From: Acidobacteriota bacterium
GTDB lineage: Bacteria; Acidobacteriota; Terriglobia; Terriglobales; Acidobacteriaceae
NCBI GenBank assembly: GCA_003223595.1
Contig: QHVR01000597.1
Span: 1 to 8,891, forward strand
Reading direction: 5' to 3'
DNA length: 8,891 nt
The position numbers were made by a program, and so were the translations under genes. The notes beneath the pieces are model-generated. The model saw only the letters and a program-made list of their open reading frames with translations. It was not told where the DNA came from and made no database searches. Below, one piece after another: positions 1 through 6,032 of this stretch (its first letter is position 1; each line of letters opens with the position of its first letter).

Positions 1-374
1 GCCGCTCCTTCAAGTCCTACCGCGGCATGGGATCGCTCGGCGCAATGGCCCAGGGCTCCAGTGAGCGCTATTTCCAGAGCACGGATGGCGATTCGAGCGC
101 CTCTGTATCCGCGTCCGACGGCGAGTCCAATCGCCTCGCCAAACTCGTCCCGGAAGGCATTGAAGGGCGCGTCCCCTACCGCGGCTCGGTTTCGATGATT
201 ATTTACCAGATGGTCGGCGGCCTGAAATCCGGCATGGGCTACTGCGGCTGCTCCACCATTGCAGAACTGCTACAGAAGACGCGTTTCGTTCGCATTAGCG
301 GTGCTGGCCTGCGCGAGAGCCATGTGCACGATGTCATGATCACCCGCGAAGCCCCCAACTATGCCATCGAATAA
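1..374 (+). CDS. guaB: IMP dehydrogenase, C-terminal part (5' end outside window)
   Basis: Inosine-5'-monophosphate dehydrogenase oxidises IMP to XMP with NAD+, the committed cytosolic step of guanine nucleotide synthesis. Only the last ~124 codons are present, read in the frame starting at base 3, with a TAA stop at 372-374. Visible family landmarks, in order, are the substrate-phosphate/base loop YRGMGSLGAM (bases 18-47), the flap Arg-Tyr dyad in SERYFQ (Arg codon 66-68, Tyr 69-71), the flap motif VPEGIEGRVPYRG, then GGLKSGMGYCG and the C-terminal GAGLRESHVHDV. The protein ends NYAIE, close to the usual bacterial IMPDH C-terminus. The catalytic Cys loop, CBS domains and start codon lie upstream of the window. 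The next gene on the same strand begins about 66 bp downstream. Confidence 0.97.
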   Translation, partial: RSFKSYRGMGSLGAMAQGSSERYFQSTDGDSSASVSASDGESNRLAKLVPEGIEGRVPYRGSVSMIIYQMVGGLKSGMGYCGCSTIAELLQKTRFVRISGAGLRESHVHDVMITREAPNYAIE

Positions 375-394
375 CCTGATCCCATGTGCCCTGT

Positions 395-415
395 CCTTCG
401 CGCTTTTTGCGGAGG
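395..415 (+). other. Hairpin after guaB that includes the upstream ribosome-binding motif
   Basis: CCTTCGC (395-401) pairs with GCGGAGG (409-415) as 7 bp with one T-G wobble around a 7-nt loop. No T-run follows, so it is not a convincing intrinsic terminator. The right arm contains the GGAGG purine tract nearest the ATG at 425, so it could mask that ribosome-binding site. Seen directly; any function is inference. Confidence 0.35.
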
Positions 416-440
416 GCGGGGAGTATGACTCTCGACGATC

Positions 441-893
441 TTGAGCTCCCACCGGCAAGACCTTGTTAAAGCGTGGATCGCCGCCATTCTCTGGCTGATC
501 GTTATTAGTATTGAATCCACGACCTACCTCTCCGGCCAGAACACCAGCCACATCCTGTACCCGATTTTTCATTTCCTCTTCGGCATAGACCAGGCCCATT
601 TCGAACCCTGGCATCACGTTCTGCGCAAGGCCGGTCACGTCGTTGGTTATGCCATGCTGAGTTTCTTCCTGTTCCGCGCCTGGAGAGAAACCCTGCCTGT
701 GGAGCCTCGCAGGTGGACCCCTCGCTGGGCAAGCCTCGCCGTGCTCGGGACTTTACTCGTCGCCAGCCTCGACGAGTGGCACCAGACTTTTCTTCCCTCC
801 CGCACCGGACGCTGGCAGGATGTGGTCCTTGATACCTCGGCCGGAATCGTGGCCCAAGTCCTGCTCTCGCTGTTCTTTCGAAAGTCCGAATAG
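441..893 (+). CDS. VanZ-like family membrane protein
   Basis: A 150-residue integral membrane protein of the VanZ-like family. The prototype is an accessory gene of the vanA cluster linked to teicoplanin resistance, but most chromosomal members have no known function. Hydrophobic segments lie at about residues 11-27, 66-82, 97-110 and 133-146. Family signatures seen are RKAGHVVGY (62-70), the acidic DEWHQTFLPSRTGRWQD (111-127) and DTSAG (131-135). The start is uncertain. TTG at 441 is the only standard start codon in frame before residue 72, because a TGA at 426-428 blocks any upstream extension. A purine-rich tract (411-422) is instead well placed for an ATG at 425 in another frame, which stops at 469. 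The real N-terminus may therefore depend on TTG initiation, coupling, or a one-base indel near 440-467. Family call secure; start weak. Confidence 0.88.
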   Translation: MSSHRQDLVKAWIAAILWLIVISIESTTYLSGQNTSHILYPIFHFLFGIDQAHFEPWHHVLRKAGHVVGYAMLSFFLFRAWRETLPVEPRRWTPRWASLAVLGTLLVASLDEWHQTFLPSRTGRWQDVVLDTSAGIVAQVLLSLFFRKSE

Positions 894-921
894 CAGGTTC
901 GTTCGCTCCATACCTTTGCCC

Positions 922-951
922 TTGACAGCTGCGGCGCTTAAGTGTTACAGA
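922..951 (+). promoter_or_regulatory. Probable promoter of the blaI-like/M56 unit
   Basis: A perfect -35 hexamer TTGACA is at 922-927. With an 18-bp spacer the best -10 is TACAGA (946-951), and with 17 bp it is TTACAG (945-950); both are poor matches. A start point near 957-960 would leave a 5' leader under 10 nt before the ATG at 965. The -10 region lies inside the dyad at 944-958, the layout expected when a repressor blocks its own promoter. The -35 is clear; the -10 is inference. Confidence 0.55.
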
Positions 952-958
952 TTGTAAC
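944..958. promoter_or_regulatory. Candidate BlaI/MecI-type operator (15-bp dyad)
   Basis: GTTACA-GAT-TGTAAC is a perfect 6-bp inverted repeat with a 3-nt centre. BlaI, MecI and CopY repressors bind dyads built on TACA/TGTA arms, commonly with a 2-nt centre, so this fits the family with slightly wider spacing. It overlaps the probable -10 region of the repressor's own promoter. A further TACA half-site (961-964) directly abuts the ATG at 965. Arms seen directly; binding is inferred. Confidence 0.65.
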
Positions 959-964
959 GCTACA

Positions 965-1408
965 ATGACTAACACAAAGCTGCCACGTCTAAAGAACCTG
1001 GGAGAGGTCGAGCAAGCGGTCATGGACTACATCTGGACGCAAGATGAGGTCACCGCCGAAAGCTGCCGCGAAGCCCTGGCCTCCTCGCGCCCGATGAAGG
1101 ATTCCACCATCCGCACCGTCCTGCGCCGCCTGGAAGAAAAGGGCTACCTCACTCATGAGATTGAGGGGCGCACGTTCGTGTATCGGGCCTCCAGCGAGCG
1201 CCAGAATGTGGCCGTGCGCGCCGTCAAGAGCATTATTGAACGTTTCTGCGGCGGCTCCGCCGAAGAACTCGTGCTTGGCATGGTGGACAACGCGGTGCTC
1301 GATCGCAAGCAACTGGAACGCCTCGCCCGAAGAATTGCCGAGAACGAGGCCAAAGCCGAGGGCAAAAGCACCCGCAAAGATCTCTCGCAACAAGGACGAC
1401 GCCTATGA
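965..1408 (+). CDS. BlaI/MecI/CopY-family transcriptional repressor
   Basis: A 147-residue winged-helix repressor of the BlaI/MecI/CopY (penicillinase repressor) family. Residues ~10-75 form the wHTH: EVEQAVMDYIW (14-24), recognition-helix region DSTIRTVLRRLEEKGYL (46-62) and the wing EIEGRTFVYRA (65-75). Residues ~78-125 correspond to the helical dimerisation part, and a Lys/Arg-rich tail (126-147) makes it somewhat longer than typical members (~125). ATG 965 is preferred because the next Met (residue 20) falls inside the HTH. No Shine-Dalgarno precedes it, so initiation may be leaderless or nearly so. The stop overlaps the next start in ATGA (1405-1408), giving translational coupling to the M56 peptidase. 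In characterised pairs the sensor-peptidase causes repressor cleavage and derepression; here that is inferred. Beta-lactam specificity cannot be claimed, since no beta-lactamase is nearby. Confidence 0.93.
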   Translation: MTNTKLPRLKNLGEVEQAVMDYIWTQDEVTAESCREALASSRPMKDSTIRTVLRRLEEKGYLTHEIEGRTFVYRASSERQNVAVRAVKSIIERFCGGSAEELVLGMVDNAVLDRKQLERLARRIAENEAKAEGKSTRKDLSQQGRRL

Positions 1409-3402
1409 TTCCCGCACAAACCTTCGATGCATCCGGGATGTTGCTCCTGCTGGTAAATGCTGCCCTACGCACTCTGGTCCTGGCGGCCGTCGCAGGCCTA
1501 GTCCTTGCATCTTTTCGGGTAAAGGCCACCTCCGCCCGCCTGCTCACCTGGACCGCGGTTCTGTACGCCGCCTTGTCGCTTCCCTTTCCGTTATGGCTCC
1601 TGCCATCCATACCGGTTCCGCTGCCGGTCTTGCCGCAGACTGCCGTCCTATCAGCCTCATCTGGCATCGCGACCGCAAGCTTCGCTAAGCCGCCCGTCAA
1701 TCAAGAACCGCAGAAGCAATCCCTCGCAGGCCGGGGAAGACTCTCGCCAGAATTCGGCGCAGGGATCCCCGCTATTGCCGGCCAAGAATCATCCGAGAAA
1801 TCGATCGCCGTACGGATTGAATCACTCTCGTGGACATCAATTGCCACGGCAATCTATCTCGCGGTCGCGATGGTTCTGTTGTTGCGCTTCCTGATTGGCC
1901 TCGCGATCACGAAGCGGCTGGTCAAAAGATCGCAAGAACTGACCGATCAGCGTTTGCGATCGATCCTATCCTCTCGCACTCCGAGTAATTCTTCTCTTAC
2001 GCGCGTGCGCCAATCGCCGGCAATCGCTGTGCCCATCACGGTCGGCCCGATTCGATCGACCATCCTGCTGCCCTCGAACTGGCGTGAATGGGACGAGGAA
2101 AGGCTGGAAGCGGTGATGACGCATGAGCTATCGCACGTCTTCCGTCACGACCCCCTCACGCACTGCATCACGCTGCTATATCGCGCGATTTTCTGGTTCA
2201 GCCCACTTTCCTGGTGGCTGCAGGCACACATTGCGGAACTTGCTGAGCAAGCCAGTGATGAAGCAGCTTTATCGGGCGGGGCCGACCGCAATCACTACGC
2301 TCGCACCCTGCTCGGATTTTTCGAAATCCTGCATGCAGCTCCGCGACGCGTCTGGTGGCAGGGGGTTTCGATGGCCCATGCCGGTCAGGCCGAGAAGCGA
2401 CTGGAAAGAATTCTGGGATGGAAAGGATGTGTTGCCATGCATCTGAAGAAGTCTGCCGTTATCCTGATCATCAGCTTAGTAGTTCCTGTTATGTACCTCG
2501 CTGCCTCTGTGCGTCCCACTATCATCGTGGCGCAGCAACCGCCTCTGCCCGCCGCACCCTCGACTCCAGCAGTTGCACCGCAACCAGCTGCGCCCCCGGC
2601 GGCAGGAATCAGGGCCGTCGCCCCCATCACTGGCGTGCCGGCTCCCCCTGCACCGCCACTCCGCGGAGTCGCCGCCCTTCCGGCGATGCCTGCGCCTCCC
2701 GCCCCCGCTCAAACGCGTCGTAACCACCGCTCCTGGTATTCCGATTTCGACGACGACGAGCGCTTCGTGATCGTCACCGGCAAAAGCGATTCGCTCACCA
2801 TGTCAGGCAGCTCTCAAGACGCTCGCCACGTGGAAAAACTTCGTAAGCAGATTCCCGGAGACTTCATCTGGTTCCAACGCGATGAGAAGTCCTACATCAT
2901 CCGCGACCAGGCGACGATCGAGCGCGCCCAGAAGCTCTGGGCTCCTCAGGAAGAGCTGGGCAAAAAGCAAGAGGAACTCGGGCGGCAGCAGGAAGCTTTG
3001 GGTAAACAGCAGGAAGAGCTCGGGGCGAAAATGGAGCAAGTGAAGGTGAACGTGCCGGACATGACGGCCGCGATCGACCGCCTGAAAGCAAAACTGCAGA
3101 AGCTCGGCCCCACCGCCACAATGGAGCAGGTCGGTGAACTGCAATCAGAGATTGGAGAACTGCAGAGCAAAATAGGCGAACTGCAATCCCATGCCGGCGA
3201 CCAGCAGGGCAAATTAGGAGAAGAGATGGGCACCTTGGGAGAGCAGCAAGGCAAACTCGGAGCGCAGCAAGGAGAACTGGGGCGCCAGCAGGGAGAACTC
3301 GCGGAAAAAGCCAGCAAAGAGATGAAGCAGCTCCTCGATGACGCCATCAAGAACGGCAAAGCGCAACCGGAGCCTGAAGTGGGCGAAGCAGGCTCGCTCT
3401 GA
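1405..3402 (+). CDS. M56-family (BlaR1-like) membrane metallopeptidase with heptad-repeat tail
   Basis: A 665-residue sensor-type zinc metallopeptidase. N-terminal membrane segments lie near residues 12-37, 46-66 and 148-171. The zinc site is HELSH (H240, E241, H244), extended by HVFRHD (to D249), followed by a hydrophobic stretch ~259-272 and the family's downstream acidic motif (E281, D285). A final membrane segment (~351-371) precedes a Pro/Ala-rich linker (~377-437), a short globular part with GDFIWFQRDEKSYIIRD, and a coiled-coil tail of 7-residue units. The tail has LG at 518, 525, 532 and 539, then Gly every seven residues from 577 to 626. BlaR1 proper carries a penicillin-binding sensor domain after its last membrane helix; that domain is absent here. 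AAGGA (1392-1396) sits 8 nt ahead of the ATG, which overlaps the repressor gene's stop. Likely role: membrane signal receiver that inactivates the adjacent repressor. The signal is unknown. Confidence 0.92.
   Translation: MIPAQTFDASGMLLLLVNAALRTLVLAAVAGLVLASFRVKATSARLLTWTAVLYAALSLPFPLWLLPSIPVPLPVLPQTAVLSASSGIATASFAKPPVNQEPQKQSLAGRGRLSPEFGAGIPAIAGQESSEKSIAVRIESLSWTSIATAIYLAVAMVLLLRFLIGLAITKRLVKRSQELTDQRLRSILSSRTPSNSSLTRVRQSPAIAVPITVGPIRSTILLPSNWREWDEERLEAVMTHELSHVFRHDPLTHCITLLYRAIFWFSPLSWWLQAHIAELAEQASDEAALSGGADRNHYARTLLGFFEILHAAPRRVWWQGVSMAHAGQAEKRLERILGWKGCVAMHLKKSAVILIISLVVPVMYLAASVRPTIIVAQQPPLPAAPSTPAVAPQPAAPPAAGIRAVAPITGVPAPPAPPLRGVAALPAMPAPPAPAQTRRNHRSWYSDFDDDERFVIVTGKSDSLTMSGSSQDARHVEKLRKQIPGDFIWFQRDEKSYIIRDQATIERAQKLWAPQEELGKKQEELGRQQEALGKQQEELGAKMEQVKVNVPDMTAAIDRLKAKLQKLGPTATMEQVGELQSEIGELQSKIGELQSHAGDQQGKLGEEMGTLGEQQGKLGAQQGELGRQQGELAEKASKEMKQLLDDAIKNGKAQPEPEVGEAGSL
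2956..3300 (+). repeat. Intragenic 21-bp-period repeats coding for heptads
   Basis: Two blocks within the M56 gene repeat with a 21-bp codon period. Block 1 (2956-3039) codes four units of the type LGxQQEE (residues 518-545). Block 2 (3133-3300) codes eight units starting with Gly (577, 584, 591, 598, 605, 612, 619, 626), drifting from GELQSxI to GxQQGxL. The spacer between them contains a non-repeating helix. Nucleotide identity between units is imperfect, so this is an old or selected repeat rather than a fresh duplication. Confidence 0.85.
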
Positions 3403-3424
3403 TGGGAGCGATGCACATACAGGA

Positions 3425-3443
3425 CACTTACGCCGCTTAAGTG
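3425..3443. other. Short dyad at the convergent gene junction
   Basis: CACTTA (3425-3430) and TAAGTG (3438-3443) form a 6-bp inverted repeat with a 7-nt loop in the 34-bp gap between convergent genes. It overlaps the transporter's stop codon (3437-3439). No T-run follows on either strand, so it is at best a weak bidirectional termination or stability element. Confidence 0.3.
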
Positions 3444-4663
3444 CCATGGACTGGTCTGACTCGCAGCAGCGACGTGCCCAGCAAGAGCACGGCTGACAGC
3501 ACAGCCAGTGCAGCTGACAGATAAAACGGAACAGGCGCTCCGTAACGCTTCCACAATTCCCCGGTGATCAGGCTCGCCGCCAGCGTTGCCACGCTGGTCG
3601 CGAAGAAGTAGATTCCCAGCGCTCGCCCGCGTGTGTCAGGCGAAACTGTATCCACCACCAGCGCCTTCAACACGGGCTGAGTCAATGCGTAATAGATTCC
3701 GTATACGGCCATGACAATCCAGATGGCGGTCGTGGACGGCGCGCGACCAAAGACGAAATAAACTCCCGCGAAGATGAAGTACCCTGCGGCCGCGATCCAG
3801 CGCCGTGAAAAGTGATCGCTGAACCACCCTGCCGGCCACGAACCCAGAGTGTACGTGATATTGAAGACCAGCCCCAATAACGGCGCCAGCGAAACGCGGA
3901 TCCCCACATTCTGCGCCCGCATGACCAGAAACATATCGCTGGAATTTCCCAGCGAAAACAAAGTCACCGCAGTAAGAACCAAGTAAAAAGCCTTAGGCAG
4001 CGAGACTCGCGAAGCGACAGCCCCTTGGGCCGTCGGGGTTTTGGCAATGCCCTGCCCGCTCCCTGCGTCACTCACACCTCTCTGAGTCTCACGAATACCC
4101 AGCATCGCCACCATTACGGCCAGTGCCCCAGGAACCGCTGCAGCCAGAAACACCGTGCGAATGTGAAACCGCGAGAGCAGCAGCAAGGCCGCGAGCGGCC
4201 CCGCGATAGCTCCCGCCGAGTCCATCGATTGAATGAGACCGTACGCCGATCCCAATCTCTCTTTCCCGACCGACTCCGCGACCATCACATCTCGCGGCGC
4301 CCCGCGCACTCCCTTGGCGAGCCGGTCGGTGAACCGGATTAGCAGAATGTGCACCCACGAGGTCACGATTGCGAGCAGCGGCTTCACTGCATTTGCAACA
4401 AGGTAACCCACCACCACCAGGGGCTTGCGGCGATCAATGCGATCCGTGAGATATCCCGAAAATAATTTGGCGAACGAAGCCACGCTCTCGGCAATGCCCT
4501 CGATAAGTCCTAATTGCTCCGGGCCAGCGCCCAGCGAAACCAAGAACGCCGGAAGTACCCAATAAGCCATCTCGCTGGCCGTGTCGTTAAAAAATGAAGT
4601 GATCCCAAACGAATAAAGATTGCGCGCGGTCGAACGCCGGGCAGGAGGCAGACTTGCAGCCAT
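3437..4663 (-). CDS. Major facilitator superfamily transporter
   Basis: A 408-residue inner-membrane secondary transporter of the major facilitator superfamily, with about 12 hydrophobic segments in two halves joined by a polar loop at ~191-222. Seen motifs: FNDTASEM in helix 1 (25-32), the motif-A-like GYLTDRIDRRK after helix 2 (70-80), RFTDRLAKGVRGAPRD (110-125), and SPDTRGRALG in the second half (341-350). The FNDTASEM plus DRxxKGxRxAPRD combination matches a widespread uncharacterised bacterial and archaeal MFS subgroup often labelled drug- or tetracycline-like efflux. The substrate cannot be deduced. ATG 4663 is chosen because the next Met (residue 32) is already inside helix 1; no strong Shine-Dalgarno is visible. 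It lies downstream of the small membrane protein gene on the same strand, 124 bp apart, and converges with the M56 gene. Confidence 0.9.
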   Translation of the reverse strand: MAASLPPARRSTARNLYSFGITSFFNDTASEMAYWVLPAFLVSLGAGPEQLGLIEGIAESVASFAKLFSGYLTDRIDRRKPLVVVGYLVANAVKPLLAIVTSWVHILLIRFTDRLAKGVRGAPRDVMVAESVGKERLGSAYGLIQSMDSAGAIAGPLAALLLLSRFHIRTVFLAAAVPGALAVMVAMLGIRETQRGVSDAGSGQGIAKTPTAQGAVASRVSLPKAFYLVLTAVTLFSLGNSSDMFLVMRAQNVGIRVSLAPLLGLVFNITYTLGSWPAGWFSDHFSRRWIAAAGYFIFAGVYFVFGRAPSTTAIWIVMAVYGIYYALTQPVLKALVVDTVSPDTRGRALGIYFFATSVATLAASLITGELWKRYGAPVPFYLSAALAVLSAVLLLGTSLLRVRPVHGT

Positions 4664-4753
4664 ACAGAGGTTTTATCACGAAGGCACAAAGGCCAGAGAA
4701 AAGGTAGAACAATCAGTCAGAGAGGAAGAACGCCAATTAGCACCATAGATCTA

Positions 4754-4781
4754 GAACTGGGAAGTGGCAACCGGCAACTGG
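4754..4781. repeat. Four tandem 7-nt repeats (RAACTGG type), unpaired array
   Basis: Four consecutive heptamers read on the plus strand: GAACTGG, GAAGTGG, CAACCGG, CAACTGG. They match the right arm of the element in the rpsM-rpsK spacer (8491-8518). The array ends 6 nt from the stop codon of the 4788-5270 gene (stop at 4788-4790). There is no opposing inverted array nearby, only a local stem (4766-4772 with 4780-4786, one G-T pair). It looks like half of the paired elements found in the ribosomal operon. Confidence 0.7.
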
Positions 4782-4787
4782 TTGTCT

Positions 4788-5270
4788 TCAATACATCGCG
4801 TCGTATTTCGTGACCGCCCACTCTGCGCCTTTGTGCTCAGTAGTCACCGTGAGCAGGCTTTGCTCGCCGCCCGAGTTTCCCTGCCGCATCCCGCGATAGT
4901 GCAGGATGATCAGTGGCGGCGCCTCTTCCCACTCTATCAGTTGCCACGAAACTAGTGGATGCTGCGCCTCAGAACTGCAGATGTACTTTGCGTATTTCTT
5001 GTGATAATCGTGCTCCCAGCCATGGAGCAACTCGTCGCAGTGACCATCCCGCAGTTCGCGAAGAAATTTGTTGGCCGCCTTTTCGGTGGACCGGTCCCGC
5101 AGTGGATTCATGCGAATGCTCACCGGCAATCCCGTGAGCGGATCGTGATCCTCCGACCGCGCCAGCACCGGACCCTGATTGCTCAGCCACCACAGGTAGC
5201 CCAAAAACACCAGTACCAGGAACACTCCGGCGCCGGCCGCAATGCCGATCTGCGTCTTAGTAAAGGCCAT
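4788..5270 (-). CDS. Small membrane-anchored protein of unknown function
   Basis: I do not recognise this 160-residue protein. It has one N-terminal hydrophobic helix (~8-30) flanked by Lys5 and followed by a soluble domain, so it is probably anchored with its C-terminal part outside the cytoplasm. The soluble part has an amphipathic stretch (STEKAANKFLRELRDGHCDE, 61-80), two cysteines (C78 and C98) that could form a disulfide outside the cytoplasm, and beta-rich sequence ending in WAVTKYDAMY. A helix-rich start and a strand-rich end finishing on 'W-x-V-x-x-Y/F-D' resemble NTF2-like folds; that is inference only. The start at ATG 5270 has only a weak purine tract (GGGCG) upstream. The gene is separated from rplQ by an intrinsic terminator and so should have its own promoter in 5271-5356, where I find no convincing -35/-10 pair. 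Confidence 0.75.
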   Translation of the reverse strand: MAFTKTQIGIAAGAGVFLVLVFLGYLWWLSNQGPVLARSEDHDPLTGLPVSIRMNPLRDRSTEKAANKFLRELRDGHCDELLHGWEHDYHKKYAKYICSSEAQHPLVSWQLIEWEEAPPLIILHYRGMRQGNSGGEQSLLTVTTEHKGAEWAVTKYDAMY

Positions 5271-5356
5271 CGCCCAAGTCTAGAACCGGCCATGGGAGGA
5301 ACAAGATTACCGCCGGCAATCCATCTGTACATGTCCAGTCGCGCAGGTAGTTCGGG

Positions 5357-5391
5357 AAAAAAACAAAAGGCACAGCGCAATGCCGTGCCTT
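5357..5391 (-). terminator. Intrinsic terminator of the alpha ribosomal operon
   Basis: Read on the minus strand, AAGGCAC (5391-5385) and GTGCCTT (5373-5367) form a perfect 7-bp stem around an 11-nt loop. The T-rich tract TTTTGTTTTTTT follows at once (5368-5357). It lies 22 nt past the rplQ stop codon, so it closes the rpsM...rplQ transcript and insulates the downstream membrane-protein gene. Confidence 0.88.
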
Positions 5392-5412
5392 CGTGACCCT
5401 CTTATCGAGGAA

Positions 5413-5919
5413 CTACTCTTTTTTGTCTTCCTCGTCCTTGGCTGGCTCAACTCCGCCATCCTGCGCAGCTTGGGCCTCAGCTTCTTCCATCGCCTTCTTG
5501 GCTTCCGCCGCCTTCTTGGCGCGAGTTTCAGCACGTTTCTCCCGCTTCTCGTCAAGCACCTTTTCGCTGCCGAGGAGTTCGAGGAATGCCTTGTCGGCGC
5601 CATCTCCCTTGTTCCACGCGGTGCGAATGATGCGCGTGTAGCCGCCATTACGATCGCCGAATCGCGGTCCGACGGTATCGAACAGCTTCACCACGGCTTC
5701 GTCGGTCATCAGATACCCGGCAGCCAGGCGACGAGCCGAGAGATCTCCGCGCTTGCCCAGGGTGATCATTTTTTCGACCAGCGGACGCGCCGCCTTGGCC
5801 TTGGGAACGGTCGTCTCGACGCGCTCCTCAACGATCACCGAAGTGACCAGGTTGCGCAGCAGCGAACGCCGGTGCGCCGTGTTCCGTCCGAGTTTGTAGC
5901 CTGCAACTTTGTGACGCAT
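5413..5919 (-). CDS. rplQ: 50S ribosomal protein L17 with long charged C-terminal tail
   Basis: L17 is a large-subunit protein bound near the peptide exit region. The N-terminus MRHKVAGYKLGRNTAHRRSL is the family signature, followed by LLRNLVTSVIVEERVETT, KMITLGKRGDLSARRLA and GPRFGDRNGGYTRI. The conserved core ends near residue 118, where many bacterial L17 proteins stop. Residues ~119-168 form an extra tail, first Lys/Arg/Ala/Glu-rich (likely helical), then acidic, ending in DEEDKKE. ATG 5919 is fixed by the conserved first residues, with a GGGG tract (5930-5927) about 7 nt upstream. It is the last gene of the operon, with a terminator 22 nt past its stop. Confidence 0.98.
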   Translation of the reverse strand: MRHKVAGYKLGRNTAHRRSLLRNLVTSVIVEERVETTVPKAKAARPLVEKMITLGKRGDLSARRLAAGYLMTDEAVVKLFDTVGPRFGDRNGGYTRIIRTAWNKGDGADKAFLELLGSEKVLDEKREKRAETRAKKAAEAKKAMEEAEAQAAQDGGVEPAKDEEDKKE

Positions 5920-5937
5920 GGCAGTACCCCAATTTTA

Positions 5938-6028
5938 GTTTCGGGTTTCACGTTTCAAGTTTCGAGTGTTCAGGAATGCGATTAGCTTTCGCCAGTCGTC
6001 CGAACCTGAAACTCGAAACTTGAAACTG
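5938..6028. repeat. Paired inverted heptamer arrays, rpoA-rplQ spacer
   Basis: Left array (5938-5965): GTTTCGG, GTTTCAC, GTTTCAA, GTTTCGA. Right array (6001-6028): CGAACCT (degenerate), GAAACTC, GAAACTT, GAAACTG. Bases 5952-5967 pair perfectly over 16 bp with 6011-6026, and 5969-5974 continue with 6005-6010 across a one-base bulge, giving about 22 bp of stem. The outer right end is 4 nt from the rpoA stop (6033-6035). The left end is 18 nt upstream of the rplQ start. Confidence 0.88.
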
Positions 6029-6032
6029 ATTC

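Noticed and set aside
934..944. The 10-mer CGCTTAAGTG occurs near the blaI promoter (935-944) and at the convergent junction (3434-3443)
   Set aside because: A window of this size is expected to contain tens of chance 10-mer matches, and the second site has no promoter context.
505..1023. 172-codon minus-strand frame opposite the VanZ-like gene
   Set aside because: Arg-rich low-information translation spanning a clear promoter/operator region; an antisense shadow of real genes.
965..3402. Calling the repressor-peptidase pair a beta-lactam resistance operon (blaI-blaR1)
   Set aside because: No beta-lactamase or PBP2a gene is adjacent, and the peptidase lacks a penicillin-binding sensor domain. 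Only the family-level assignment is supported.
2946..3554. Ser/Cys-rich 202-codon minus-strand frame opposite the M56 gene tail
   Set aside because: Its repetitive Ser-Pro/Cys composition is the mirror of the 21-bp coding repeats of the real gene. It also runs into the transporter gene in another frame.
5380..5985. Long open frame on the plus strand opposite rplQ
   Set aside because: It is antisense to a conserved L17 gene, has no recognisable domain, and is explained by GC-rich third-position bias.
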